Assembly: GCA_905202055.1 (NCBI GenBank)
Contig: CAJKQK010000003.1
Span: forward strand, 1-64,000
Source of the DNA: an uncultured Oxalobacter sp.
Lineage (GTDB): Bacteria > Pseudomonadota > Gammaproteobacteria > Burkholderiales > Burkholderiaceae_D
Direction of reading: 5' to 3'
Length of the DNA stretch: 64,000 nucleotides
The notes beneath the pieces are model-generated. The model was not told the DNA's origin. It saw nothing but the letters and a program-made list of their open reading frames with translations, and searched no databases. The position numbers and the translations under genes were made by a program. Shown piece by piece: positions 52,997 through 64,000 of this stretch (its first letter is position 1; the number at the start of each line of letters is the position of its first letter).

Positions 52997-53734
52997 ATGG
53001 AAGAAAACTCAAAAAGCGCGCAAAAGCTGCACGAAATAACTGACGTCAATTATGCAACGATTTTGAAGGCACGAGAATCGTGGAGCATGTTCTCCATTAT
53101 GTCAGAGTTTATCGAATCGACAGAGAGACTCTCGGAAATAAATCCTGCCGTGACGATTTTCGGGTCTGCCCGGCTCCATCCCGACAACCCTTACTACATT
53201 AAATGCATGGAACTGGCCAGGCGATTGTCCGACGCCGGTTTTGCGGTTATTTCAGGGGGCGGTCCCGGCATTATGGCTGCAGCCAATCGCGGTGCCTATG
53301 AAGGCAAATCGCTCTCAGTCGGCCTGAATATCGAATTGCCCCAGGAACAGGCCCCCAATCGCTGGCAGAATGTGTCTTTGAATTACAGACACTTCTTTGC
53401 CAGAAAAGTTGCATTTGCCAAGTATGCCGACGCTTTCGTTCTATTCCCGGGCGGTTTCGGGACGCTGGATGAAATGAGCGAAGTGCTCACCCTGATACAG
53501 ACGGGCAAATCCCGGCGCATTCCGGTGATACTCGTCGGCAGCAAATTCTGGGAAGGCTTCATGAAATGGCTCTCCGACACCATGCTGGCCGAAGAAATGA
53601 TCCATAAGGAAGATCTCGACCTGATGCAGGTGATCGATGACGTCGACAAAGTCATCGGAGCCATTTTCACTTTTTATGAAAAACGTGCTATCGGTCCCTC
53701 GGAAGAAGAAAGACAGAAAATGCTTTACCTGTAA
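52997..53734 (+). CDS. LOG-family (TIGR00730) Rossmann-fold protein
   Basis: The 245 residues have the LOG/lysine-decarboxylase-like motifs: SGGGPGIMAAANRGA (about 92-106) and the family signature PGGFGTLDEMSE (about 152-163). Plant LOG enzymes release cytokinin from nucleotides, and bacterial members cut nucleoside 5'-monophosphates; the role here is unknown. The ATG at 52997 immediately follows the complement of the polA start, and no ribosome site is clear. A later start (M30 or M34) cannot be excluded. Confidence 0.85.
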   Translation: MEENSKSAQKLHEITDVNYATILKARESWSMFSIMSEFIESTERLSEINPAVTIFGSARLHPDNPYYIKCMELARRLSDAGFAVISGGGPGIMAAANRGAYEGKSLSVGLNIELPQEQAPNRWQNVSLNYRHFFARKVAFAKYADAFVLFPGGFGTLDEMSEVLTLIQTGKSRRIPVILVGSKFWEGFMKWLSDTMLAEEMIHKEDLDLMQVIDDVDKVIGAIFTFYEKRAIGPSEEERQKMLYL

Positions 53735-53788
53735 AACTCATCCCTTTGTTACAATAGCATCATTCATTTACTTTAAGGTGCCACAACC

Positions 53789-54202
53789 ATGCGAGTTCTT
53801 TTTCACTTCAGAAAAACCATAGCGTTGGCCGTGCTTGCGGTAACGTCTGTGGCTGTGGGACAGGAAGTTCAACAGAGGGCTCCGGCTTCCGATCTTGAAA
53901 TTATCGACGAAGTCGATCAGCCCGCCATTACCATTCGCAAACCGGATACAACAGGCGAAATTACCGAAAAACGTCAGGGCGGCATGGTTGAGGAAGTCAA
54001 GGTTAAAAGCGGTCCAAGCACCTATTATCTTTATCCGAACGGCCCGAATGGCGTTCCGGGTTCTTTCATGAGCAATGAAGTCCGGCCGGCACTTTTCCGC
54101 ATCCATGAATTCGATGTCGGTGAAAAGAAACAGGACGAAAACAAGGATCAGAAGCAGGAACCACTAAATGCACCGGCCTTGCCGCCTCCTTCCATGAAGT
54201 GA
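53789..54202 (+). CDS. DUF2782 periplasmic protein
   Basis: The 137-residue protein has a short signal peptide (about 1-24, after residue A-V-G) and a DUF2782-type middle (ITEKRQGGMVEEVKVKSGPSTYYLYP). A polar, proline-rich tail follows. The DUF2782 gene beside polA and thrB is a conserved arrangement in beta-proteobacteria, but its function is unknown. AAGGTG lies before the ATG. Confidence 0.8.
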   Translation: MRVLFHFRKTIALAVLAVTSVAVGQEVQQRAPASDLEIIDEVDQPAITIRKPDTTGEITEKRQGGMVEEVKVKSGPSTYYLYPNGPNGVPGSFMSNEVRPALFRIHEFDVGEKKQDENKDQKQEPLNAPALPPPSMK

Positions 54203-54250
54203 AGCGGGTCTAGATCTCGAATTGAAGTTTGTTAATCACGATTACATCTC

Positions 54251-55210
54251 ATGGCAGTTTTTACATCGGTCAGTTTGCAGGATCTGACTCCCTGGATTTC
54301 ATCCTTTTCTCTTGGGCAGGTTCACAGTATCAAAGGGATCAGTTCCGGCATTGAAAACAGTAATTTTTTTGTCAAAACTGATAAAGGTGAGTATGTACTT
54401 ACTCTCTTTGAGAAGCTGACGGCTGAAGAACTGCCATTTTATCTGAACCTTATGAACCATCTGGCACACAAAGGAATCAAGGTGCCTGCCCCGATCCCGG
54501 ACAAAGAGGGGCATATCCTGCATTTCCTTTGCGGTAAACCGGCTTCTCTGGTCACCAAACTCGAAGGAGACTGGCAGCCGGAACCGAAACCGGTTCATTG
54601 CGCGGAAGTCGGCAACATGATGGCGAAAATGCATCTGGCCGGGCGGGATTATCCGGAGGAACAACCCAATTTACGCGGTATCGACTGGTGGCGTAAAACC
54701 GCTCCGCTGGTTCAGGATTTTCTCCCTGTCGAAGCCTCCCTTTTTCTTCAGAATGAAATGCGTTTTCAGGAAGAATTCGCGGATTCGGATCTCTATTGGA
54801 AGTTGTTTCGGGGACCGATTCATGCCGACCTGTTTCGCAATAATGTCATGTTCGACGGGGAAAAGCTGTCCGGCTTTTTCGATTTTTATTTCGCCGGTTG
54901 CGACACCTGGTTGTTCGACGTGGCTGTTGCCATCAATGACTGGTGTATCGATCTTGAAACGGGTGAGTTCGATGACGCTCGCGTTCGGGCATTTCTTGAT
55001 GCCTATCATGCTATTCGCCCTTTTACACTTGACGAATGCGCCGCATGGAAAGCAATATTGAGAGGAGCAGCCTTGCGGTTCTGGCTTTCCAGACTGTACG
55101 ACTACTATTTACCACGCGAGGCTGAAATGCTGACGCCACACGATCCCCGTCATTTTGAACGTATTTTGAGATTACGGGTCAATAAACCTGCCCCTGAACT
55201 GATTGCATGA
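54251..55210 (+). CDS. thrB: homoserine kinase (ThrB, aminoglycoside-phosphotransferase fold)
   Basis: ThrB phosphorylates homoserine on the way to threonine. This is the APH-fold type found in Pseudomonas and Burkholderiales, 319 residues, with [26 protein letters not shown] (nucleotide loop), the catalytic motif [14 protein letters not shown] and the metal motif [19 protein letters not shown]. It is the third gene of LOG-DUF2782-thrB-membrane protein and overlaps the next gene by 4 nt. Confidence 0.94.
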   Translation: MAVFTSVSLQDLTPWISSFSLGQVHSIKGISSGIENSNFFVKTDKGEYVLTLFEKLTAEELPFYLNLMNHLAHKGIKVPAPIPDKEGHILHFLCGKPASLVTKLEGDWQPEPKPVHCAEVGNMMAKMHLAGRDYPEEQPNLRGIDWWRKTAPLVQDFLPVEASLFLQNEMRFQEEFADSDLYWKLFRGPIHADLFRNNVMFDGEKLSGFFDFYFAGCDTWLFDVAVAINDWCIDLETGEFDDARVRAFLDAYHAIRPFTLDECAAWKAILRGAALRFWLSRLYDYYLPREAEMLTPHDPRHFERILRLRVNKPAPELIA

Positions 55211-55971
55211 ATTCGATGACCGCTAAAACAGGCTGGACCTGGATTGTAAACGGTTACGGTATTTTTCGCCAGAGACCGTTTTTACTGACGAATCTTTTTT
55301 TCGGCTATATGATTGGCCTGATGGCGCTTGGCGTCATTCCCTTTATCGGCCAGATTCTTCCGGCCGTGGTGATTCCCCTGTTTTCGTTCCTGTTCATGCA
55401 GGCCTGTTTCAAAATCGATTCGGGCACCTATGTTTCATTCAGGGATCTTTTCAATATCTTCAATCGACAGACAGTGAACCGCCTGCTGCTGCTGGGCAGT
55501 TTGTACCTCTTGTATATATTTTTGTTAGCTGTCATTGCCATATGGATTGATGGGGGTCTTCTGCTGGGTACGGTTTCCCAACAGACCCAGCAGGAACTGA
55601 CTTCATCGCAGCAGACAAAATTAATGCTGACATTTGTCCTGGTCATTGCGCTTTATATACCGTTTGCCATGGCGGTCTGGTTTGCAACGCCATTGATCGG
55701 CTGGCAAAAGATGAGTATCGGAAAAGCCATCTTTTTCAGTTTTTTTGCCGTTCTCCGTTCGTTGAAAGCGTTTCTCGTTTACGTTTTTTGCTGGTTGGTG
55801 CTCGGATTGTTTATGCCGGTCATTCTCGGAAGTGTTCTGATCCTGATGGGATTCCAGAATCTGGCCATGTTTGTCATGATGGTTTTATCCGTAGTGCTGA
55901 GCATTCTGGCATATTGTTCTTTTTATCCCACGTATAAAGACGTTTTCGGGCAGCCGGATACCGACAATTGA
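55207..55971 (+). CDS. BPSS1780-type membrane protein
   Basis: The 254-residue protein has about six membrane segments and no signal peptide. The conserved N-terminus [16 protein letters not shown] with the loop [15 protein letters not shown] matches the BPSS1780 family of beta-proteobacteria, which is uncharacterised. It starts in the last codons of thrB (ATGA overlap), so translation is coupled and it may be linked to threonine metabolism, but this is not proven. Confidence 0.82.
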   Translation: MNSMTAKTGWTWIVNGYGIFRQRPFLLTNLFFGYMIGLMALGVIPFIGQILPAVVIPLFSFLFMQACFKIDSGTYVSFRDLFNIFNRQTVNRLLLLGSLYLLYIFLLAVIAIWIDGGLLLGTVSQQTQQELTSSQQTKLMLTFVLVIALYIPFAMAVWFATPLIGWQKMSIGKAIFFSFFAVLRSLKAFLVYVFCWLVLGLFMPVILGSVLILMGFQNLAMFVMMVLSVVLSILAYCSFYPTYKDVFGQPDTDN

Positions 55972-56056
55972 TCATTTTTGAATTTTAAACGGTAAAATTC
56001 TCCTTTATTCCCATTTCGCCAATCCATTTTTTCATGCCATCTTCTAGAGGCTGTGA

Positions 56057-56947
<891 letters not shown>

Positions 56948-56957
56948 TGTCTTTAAC

Positions 56958-56995
56958 AAATAAAAAGGGCAGCTTTTCGCTGCCCTTTTTATTTA
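56958..56995. terminator. bidirectional terminator after argB and atpC
   Basis: Stem 56962-56973 with 56979-56990, 5-nt loop and A/T flanks. It ends argB on the plus strand and the atp operon on the minus strand. Confidence 0.87.
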
Positions 56996-57009
56996 AATGA
57001 CCGAAATCA

Positions 57010-57432
57010 TCAATGCTTGCGCCGCAATTTTTTAATCATGGCCAACTGCGCGACTGCCATTGCAATTTCTGCTTGAGCTTTGGCATAGTCGATCTGGGAT
57101 TCACGATTCAAAATAGCGTCTTCAGCCAGTTTCTTCGCTTCACTAGCCTTGGCTTCATCAAGATCTTTTGCACGGATTGCCGTATCAGCCAAAACGGTGA
57201 CGGCATGCGGTTGAACTTCAAGAACACCACCCGCGACAAAGACGTATTCTTCTTCTTCCTTGCCGCTTATTTTAATGCGCACAGCACCAGGCTTGATACG
57301 GGTAATCAGGGGAGCATGGCGTGGAAGGATACCCAGCTCGCCCAGTTCACCCGGCAACACGACGAATTCGGCTTCCCCAGAAAAAATCAATTCTTCTGCA
57401 GAGACTACGTCAACATGTATGGTGTTTGCCAT
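57010..57432 (-). CDS. atpC: ATP synthase F1 epsilon subunit
   Basis: The epsilon subunit is part of the central stalk and regulates ATPase activity. The 140 residues show the family pattern [34 protein letters not shown] in the N-terminal beta domain and a C-terminal helical hairpin ([17 protein letters not shown]). It is the last gene of the atp operon. Confidence 0.96.
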   Translation of the reverse strand: MANTIHVDVVSAEELIFSGEAEFVVLPGELGELGILPRHAPLITRIKPGAVRIKISGKEEEEYVFVAGGVLEVQPHAVTVLADTAIRAKDLDEAKASEAKKLAEDAILNRESQIDYAKAQAEIAMAVAQLAMIKKLRRKH

Positions 57433-57525
57433 GTTTGAAACCTTTATGATCGTTCAGTTGCTTATCGATTTTGTTTCTGTGTGAGTGCAAAAATACCCTC
57501 ACACAGATAACCCAATCACAACCGA

Positions 57526-58923
<1,398 letters not shown>

Positions 58924-58961
58924 TTATTCGTTTAATGCAATTCCATCTAACCGGTCACGGA

Positions 58962-59831
58962 TCAAACCGCTGCCGCCCCTGCCACAATTTCGGACAATTC
59001 TGTTGTAATCGCTGCCTGACGGGTTTTGTTATAAACCAGTTTCAGTTCTGAAATAACGTTACCCGCATTATCGCTAGCGGCTTTCATTGCAACCATTCGC
59101 GCCGATTGTTCCGACCCGATATTTTCGGCAACAGACTGATACAGCAGTGCTTCAATATAACGCTGCAACAAAGTATCGATAACAGCCGGTGCATCCGGTT
59201 CGTAAATATATTCCCAACTGTGGCTTTTGGTTTCCACTTTGAGAGTTTCTTTAGGTAATGGAAGCAACTGGTCAATTACCGGTTCCTGTTTCATCGTATT
59301 GATGAACTTGTTGTAGCACAGGTAGATGGCATCCAGATTTTCCGCGTTGTACTCATCCAGTAAAACTTTAAAAGGCCCAATCAGCTGTTCGAGACGGGGT
59401 GTATCACCGAGCTGAACGACAGAGGATAAAACCTTTGCGCCAATCCGGTTCAAAAATCCCAGACCTTTGGTACCGATAGCGACTGTTACGATACTGTTAC
59501 CCTTGGCTTCTTCTTCACGCATTTTATTGGTGACGACCCTTAATACGTTTGTATTCAGGCCGCCACACAAACCCTTGTCGGTCGTGACGACAACCAGACC
59601 GATTCGTTTGGCTTGTGCCCGTTCAACAGTAAACGGATGAACGTAATCAGGGTTTGCTTCTGCCAAGTGAGCTGCAATATTGCGAACAATTTCGCTATAT
59701 GGACGACTGGAGCGCATCCGGTCCTGCGCCTTGCGCATTTTGGATGCGGCCACCATTTCCATAGCCTTGGTAATTTTCCTCGTGTTTTCTACGCTGCTGA
59801 TTTGGCCGCGTATTTCCTTGCCTGATGCCAT
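58962..59831 (-). CDS. atpG: ATP synthase F1 gamma subunit
   Basis: The gamma subunit is the rotor shaft. The 289 residues are typical: the N-terminal helix [36 protein letters not shown] and the C-terminal helix [43 protein letters not shown] match the family. Confidence 0.97.
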   Translation of the reverse strand: MASGKEIRGQISSVENTRKITKAMEMVAASKMRKAQDRMRSSRPYSEIVRNIAAHLAEANPDYVHPFTVERAQAKRIGLVVVTTDKGLCGGLNTNVLRVVTNKMREEEAKGNSIVTVAIGTKGLGFLNRIGAKVLSSVVQLGDTPRLEQLIGPFKVLLDEYNAENLDAIYLCYNKFINTMKQEPVIDQLLPLPKETLKVETKSHSWEYIYEPDAPAVIDTLLQRYIEALLYQSVAENIGSEQSARMVAMKAASDNAGNVISELKLVYNKTRQAAITTELSEIVAGAAAV

Positions 59832-59868
59832 GAGGCTTTACTCCTTGTCGCGTCAGTTAAATCGTTAA

Positions 59869-61419
59869 TCAGGCAGCTTCCTGAGAACGGATCTGTTTGA
59901 AATCCGTAATCGCTGCTGCAAGAGTCGATTCATCGTCCTTGTCCAGCTTCTTGTTTTCATCAATTCTTCTCAGGAGATCGGAATGATTGTCTTTCATGTA
60001 AGCGTGCAGTTCGGCTTCGAATGGCAGGACATCCTTTACTTCGATGTCATCCAGGAAACCGCTGTTGACGGCAAACAGGGAAACGGACATTAAGGAAATC
60101 GGCAGTGGCGAGTACTGATCCTGTTTCAACAGTTCGGTAACACGGGCGCCACGATCGAGCTGGCGTCTGGTCGCTTCGTCCAGATCGGACGCAAACTGTG
60201 CAAACGCAGCCAATTCACGATACTGGGCCAAGTCGGTACGAATACCGCCGGAGAGGCTCTTGATCGCTTTGGTCTGTGCAGCACCACCCACACGCGAAAC
60301 CGAAATACCGGCGTTAATCGCAGGACGGATACCAGCGTTGAACAAGTTGGTTTCCAGGAAGATCTGACCGTCGGTAATGGAAATAACGTTGGTCGGAACG
60401 AACGCGGAAACGTCACCTGCTTGGGTTTCAATGATCGGCAAAGCGGTCAATGAACCGGTCTTGCCCTTGACTTCGCCATTGGTGAATTCTTCGACGTAAT
60501 GTTCGTTGACACGAGCGGCACGTTCCAACAGGCGGGAGTGCAAATAGAAAACGTCACCAGGGAATGCTTCACGTCCAGGTGGACGACGCAACAGCAGGGA
60601 AACCTGACGATAGGCAACGGCCTGTTTGGACAGATCATCATAAACAATCAGGGCATCCTGACCGCGGTCGCGGAAGTATTCACCCATGGCACAGCCGGCA
60701 TATGGTGCAATGTACTGCATTGCAGCAGATTCGGAAGCGGTTGCAGCGACAACGATGGTGTAATCCATGGCGCCATTGTCTTCCAGGGCGCGAACGGTAT
60801 TCTTGATCGAAGAAGCTTTCTGGCCGACAGCGACATAAATACAGATCATGTCCTGGCCTTTTTGATTGATGATGGCATCAATTGCAACAGCGGTTTTGCC
60901 TGTCTGACGGTCGCCAATGATCAATTCACGTTGTCCACGTCCGATTGGCACCATGGAGTCAATCGCCTTCAAACCGGTTTGCATCGGCTGGGAAACGGAC
61001 TGGCGGGCAATAACGCCCGGAGCGATTTTTTCGATTGGGCTGGTCAGTTTTGCATTGACCGGGCCTTTGCCGTCAATCGGTGCTCCCAGGGAATCAACGA
61101 CACGACCGATCAATTCGGGACCGGTCGGGACTTCCAGAATACGACCCGTACATTTAACGGTGTCGCCTTCTGAAATATGTTCGTATGCACCCAGAACCAC
61201 GGCACCGACGGAATCACGTTCCAGGTTCAATGCCAGGCCAAAAGTATTACCGGGGAATTCAAGCATTTCCCCCTGCATAACGTCAGAGAGGCCATGAATA
61301 CGGCAGATACCGTCGGAGACGGAAATAACGGTACCCTGATTGCGAATCTCGGCCGAGTCACCCAGATTCTCTATCCGATTTTTAATCAGATCACTGATTT
61401 CGGACGGGTTTAGTAACAT
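59869..61419 (-). CDS. atpA: ATP synthase F1 alpha subunit
   Basis: The alpha subunit carries non-catalytic nucleotide sites. The 516 residues include the P-loop [24 protein letters not shown] [14 protein letters not shown] and the arginine finger region SISRVGG (here [11 protein letters not shown]). AGGAG lies just before the ATG. Confidence 0.98.
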   Translation of the reverse strand: MLLNPSEISDLIKNRIENLGDSAEIRNQGTVISVSDGICRIHGLSDVMQGEMLEFPGNTFGLALNLERDSVGAVVLGAYEHISEGDTVKCTGRILEVPTGPELIGRVVDSLGAPIDGKGPVNAKLTSPIEKIAPGVIARQSVSQPMQTGLKAIDSMVPIGRGQRELIIGDRQTGKTAVAIDAIINQKGQDMICIYVAVGQKASSIKNTVRALEDNGAMDYTIVVAATASESAAMQYIAPYAGCAMGEYFRDRGQDALIVYDDLSKQAVAYRQVSLLLRRPPGREAFPGDVFYLHSRLLERAARVNEHYVEEFTNGEVKGKTGSLTALPIIETQAGDVSAFVPTNVISITDGQIFLETNLFNAGIRPAINAGISVSRVGGAAQTKAIKSLSGGIRTDLAQYRELAAFAQFASDLDEATRRQLDRGARVTELLKQDQYSPLPISLMSVSLFAVNSGFLDDIEVKDVLPFEAELHAYMKDNHSDLLRRIDENKKLDKDDESTLAAAITDFKQIRSQEAA

Positions 61420-61468
61420 GCTAACTCCTAATATTGTTCTATCGGTTCGCGCCGCTCAAGCAGCTTGA

Positions 61469-61999
61469 TTACGAAACAAGGGTTTCCTGCATTTTTTGCA
61501 GCTTTCCACGCACAGACAGGTCTAAAACTTCATCGCCGACAGTAGCACAGATGCCGCCGATGAGTGATTCATCGACCTCGACAGTAGGAATAAGCTTGCG
61601 TCCAAACCGCTTTTCCAGTTTGCCGACGATGTCATCGACCTGAGCTTCAGTCAATGGAAAAGCTGTGGCTATTTTTGCAATTGCCGCTCCCTGGCTTGCA
61701 TTTTTCAGTTCTTCAAACTGATTGGCAATTTCAGGGAGTAGAGAAACACGGTCATTATCAACGAGAACCTTGATGAAATTTTTTACCGTTTCATCATTTT
61801 CACATCGAAAAATCGAGTAAAGGATTTCAGCTATCTGATCCTTTCTCAAATTCGGATTGTTCGCAACCTCAAGAACTTGAGGATGCGATCCGATTTTAGA
61901 CAATGCTTCAATCAGCTGAGACCACTGTGTCAAATCCTGCTTTTGCGCTATCTGAAAAAGTGCTTCAGCATATGGGCGCGCTACAGTAGCTATTTCCAT
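61469..61999 (-). CDS. atpH: ATP synthase F1 delta subunit
   Basis: Delta (OSCP) links F1 to the peripheral stalk. The 176 residues show the pattern ATVARPYAEALFQIA, VLVDNDRVSLLPEIANQF and the C-terminal ESLIGGICATVGDEVLDLSVRGKLQKM. It starts 2 nt after atpF ends. Confidence 0.96.
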   Translation of the reverse strand: MEIATVARPYAEALFQIAQKQDLTQWSQLIEALSKIGSHPQVLEVANNPNLRKDQIAEILYSIFRCENDETVKNFIKVLVDNDRVSLLPEIANQFEELKNASQGAAIAKIATAFPLTEAQVDDIVGKLEKRFGRKLIPTVEVDESLIGGICATVGDEVLDLSVRGKLQKMQETLVS

Positions 62000-62001
62000 A
62001 A

Positions 62002-62472
62002 TTAAAGTTCAGCAGAAATTTTGTTTAACAGATCAGCGTGAGCCTGAGCGTCGATTTCCTTTTTGAGAATCTGCTCTGCTCCCTTGACAGCCAGTGCCGC
62101 AACTTCTGCACGAAGTTGTTCTCTTGCCTGTTTGATCTGCAGATCGGCCTGAGCTCTGGCTTGAGCCAGAATTTCGGCAGCCTCGCTCTCAGCATCGTTT
62201 TTGATGTCATCCGCAATTTTCTGTGCCCGTGTTTCAGCTTCCAGAACACGTTTTTGACCTTCTTCTCTTGCTTTGGCAAGTTCGGTCTGAACGTGCTTTT
62301 GTACGGCAATCATTTCCTGTTTGCTGCGGTCAGCTGCAGTCAAACCTTCCTGAATTCTTTTCGCGCGTTCATCCAGTACTTTTACCAAAGGTGGCCATAC
62401 TACTTTTGCCGTGAATATGGCAAGAACAATAAAGACCACGAATTGCGCGAATAAAGTCGCATTTAAATTCAC
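62002..62472 (-). CDS. atpF: ATP synthase Fo b subunit
   Basis: The b subunit forms the peripheral stalk: an N-terminal membrane helix and a long coiled coil. The GTG at 62472 ([14 protein letters not shown], with AAGGA 8 nt upstream) gives 156 residues, as in most bacteria. Reading further upstream to a TTG at 62502 would make an unlikely 10-residue extension. The Arg/Glu/Lys-rich stalk from about residue 35 is typical. Confidence 0.95.
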   Translation of the reverse strand: MNLNATLFAQFVVFIVLAIFTAKVVWPPLVKVLDERAKRIQEGLTAADRSKQEMIAVQKHVQTELAKAREEGQKRVLEAETRAQKIADDIKNDAESEAAEILAQARAQADLQIKQAREQLRAEVAALAVKGAEQILKKEIDAQAHADLLNKISAEL

Positions 62473-62545
62473 GGTGTATTCCTTTTTAATAGCTTTCGCC
62501 AATTAAATGACTCGAGATGTTGCCATCCGAACCGTCGTACATTGA

Positions 62546-62845
<300 letters not shown>

Positions 62846-62848
62846 TTA

Positions 62849-63685
62849 TTAGTGACCTTCGTGTGCAAGACCCAGATAAACGAGTGTCAACATCATGAAA
62901 ATGAAAGCTTGCAGGAAGACGATCAGAATATGGAAAATCGCCCAGATTGCGCCGGCTATCACGTGTCCGATAAACAGGAAAGAACCGCCGATTGACAGGG
63001 AAGCATAGGCACCCAGCATGGCAATCATCAGGAACAGCAATTCACCTGCATACATATTTCCCCAGAGTCGCATTGCCAGGGAAACCATTTTGGAAATGTA
63101 TTCAATACAGTTCAAAACAAAGTTGGCAGGAGCCAGGGCCAGTCCGAACGGAGCACCGAACAGTTCATGCAGGAAGCCTTTCAGGCCTTTTACCTTGATA
63201 CCAAAATAAATCATCAGTACAACAACACCTAATGAAATACCGACAGTACCGTTCAGGTCTGAGGTCGGAACGGCACGATGATACGGAATGTGAACATTAA
63301 GGCCGAGCCAGTTGAAAATCTGGCTGAACAGATCCACTGGCAAAAAGTCCATGGAGTTCATCAGGGAAATCCAGACGAACATGGTCAGGGCAAGAGGAGC
63401 GATAAAACGACGGTCCCCGTGGATCTGCGCCTTTGACTGACTGTCAGCCATTTCAACCAGTACTTCTACGATGGATTGAACACGGTTAGGTGTATCCGAG
63501 GTAGCCTTGCGGGCGACGTAGTACATAAAAATACAGGCAACGACACCACAAAAAACAGACCAGAAGACGGTATCAAGATTAATAATAGAAAAATCTATAA
63601 TTTTTTCCTGATGACTTGTCCCGAAGTTCTGAAGGTGGTGGGTTACGTATTCTGCCAATGTTGGCGAATGGGCATCTGCAGACAT
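62849..63685 (-). CDS. atpB: ATP synthase Fo a subunit
   Basis: Subunit a forms the ion half channels beside the c ring. From the ATG at 63685 it has 278 residues (an in-frame TTG at 63691 is also present). The essential arginine is in LAMRLWGNMYAGELL, and the membrane helices and the C-terminal LIVFLQAFIFMMLTLVYLGLAHEGH are typical. It overlaps or abuts atpI by a few bases. Confidence 0.97.
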   Translation of the reverse strand: MSADAHSPTLAEYVTHHLQNFGTSHQEKIIDFSIINLDTVFWSVFCGVVACIFMYYVARKATSDTPNRVQSIVEVLVEMADSQSKAQIHGDRRFIAPLALTMFVWISLMNSMDFLPVDLFSQIFNWLGLNVHIPYHRAVPTSDLNGTVGISLGVVVLMIYFGIKVKGLKGFLHELFGAPFGLALAPANFVLNCIEYISKMVSLAMRLWGNMYAGELLFLMIAMLGAYASLSIGGSFLFIGHVIAGAIWAIFHILIVFLQAFIFMMLTLVYLGLAHEGH

Positions 63686-63687
63686 AG

Positions 63688-64000
63688 TCAACTCTTCGAT
63701 TTCGACAATAAAAAAATATAACTTTTAAGAACCAGTATATAGCTCACGATAAATGCAACCCATTTGACATCCTGATATAGCCAGAAAACCAGAAACATCA
63801 GGACAATCGAGATTGCAATCTTCACAAATTCCATTACAAAAAAGGTGGCAGGGATAATTTTGCGAAAGATTTTCTGGGCCAGAAAAAGTCCCACGAAAAA
63901 AATTACATTGGGTACAACACAACTTAATCCGGCCAGAAACGAAGAAACTCCCGAAGGACGCCCTCCAATCAATACCGCAATCAAGGCAATGATTATCGCA
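63688..64000 (-). CDS. atpI: ATP synthase subunit I, partial at window edge
   Basis: The frame stays open to the window end, so the N-terminus lies beyond it. The visible hundred or so residues show AtpI features: a start like GGRPSGVSSFLAGLSCVVPNVIFFVGLFLAQK and hydrophobic helices. AtpI helps assemble the c ring in some bacteria. It is the first gene of the operon atpIBEFHAGDC. Confidence 0.9.
   Translation of the reverse strand, partial: AIIIALIAVLIGGRPSGVSSFLAGLSCVVPNVIFFVGLFLAQKIFRKIIPATFFVMEFVKIAISIVLMFLVFWLYQDVKWVAFIVSYILVLKSYIFLLSKSKS

Overview
The window is chromosomal DNA of a beta-proteobacterium, most likely order Burkholderiales. The family signature is the chain polA, DUF2782 protein, thrB and BPSS1780-type membrane protein, together with slmA next to a HAD nucleotidase, and zapD with yacG downstream of a prepilin peptidase and coaE. 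Moderate GC content and a compact layout would suit Oxalobacteraceae, perhaps Oxalobacter. That assignment is an inference from general knowledge; no rRNA gene is present to test it.

Layout. 0-4.4 kb: a small membrane protein, then a nitric-oxide/hydroxylamine stress cluster (hcp, hcr, nsrR) behind a large palindrome. 4.4-8.7 kb: an accessory island between two ~110-bp direct repeats, one of which abuts a tRNA-Thr(CGT) gene. It carries a complete EcoRII-type restriction system (Dcm-like methyltransferase, Vsr mismatch endonuclease, EcoRII-like nuclease) and about 1 kb of unexplained DNA. 8.7-9.6 kb: a gene-free stretch. 9.6-19.7 kb: a DsbC-like protein, a DMT transporter, metH, an M61 peptidase and trpGDC (no trpE). 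19.9-26.4 kb, minus strand: yacG, zapD, coaE, a reduced prepilin peptidase, slmA, a HAD nucleotidase, yidC, yidD, rnpA and rpmH.

26.8-31.9 kb: dnaA, dnaN and gyrB. 32.1-37.2 kb: AI-2E transporter family protein, three small proteins of unknown role, an X-Pro aminopeptidase and a purine phosphoribosyltransferase. 37.2-41.6 kb, minus strand: mnmG, rsmG, parA and parB. The 482-bp AT-rich region just upstream of mnmG has a perfect 20-bp parS palindrome, DnaA-box-like sites and a 13-mer-like motif, and is my best candidate for the chromosome origin. 42-50.2 kb: a short malic enzyme, pyrC, a cobalamin adenosyltransferase, folE2, the isoprenoid cluster xseB-ispA-dxs and a second DMT transporter. 50.2-57 kb: polA, a LOG-family protein, DUF2782 protein, thrB, a membrane protein and argB. 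57-64 kb, minus strand: the F1Fo ATP synthase operon atpIBEFHAGDC, with atpI cut by the window edge.

Most of the window is housekeeping: replication start, chromosome segregation, division control, membrane insertion and ATP synthesis are clustered as expected near an origin. The parts that depart from the ordinary are the tRNA-linked EcoRII-type island, the origin-like region at mnmG rather than dnaA, a prepilin peptidase without its usual partners or cysteine domain, a malic enzyme without the PTA-like domain, and polA and a LOG gene whose start codons abut. I found no clear new defence or mobile system beyond the EcoRII-type island, no CRISPR array and no intact insertion sequence.
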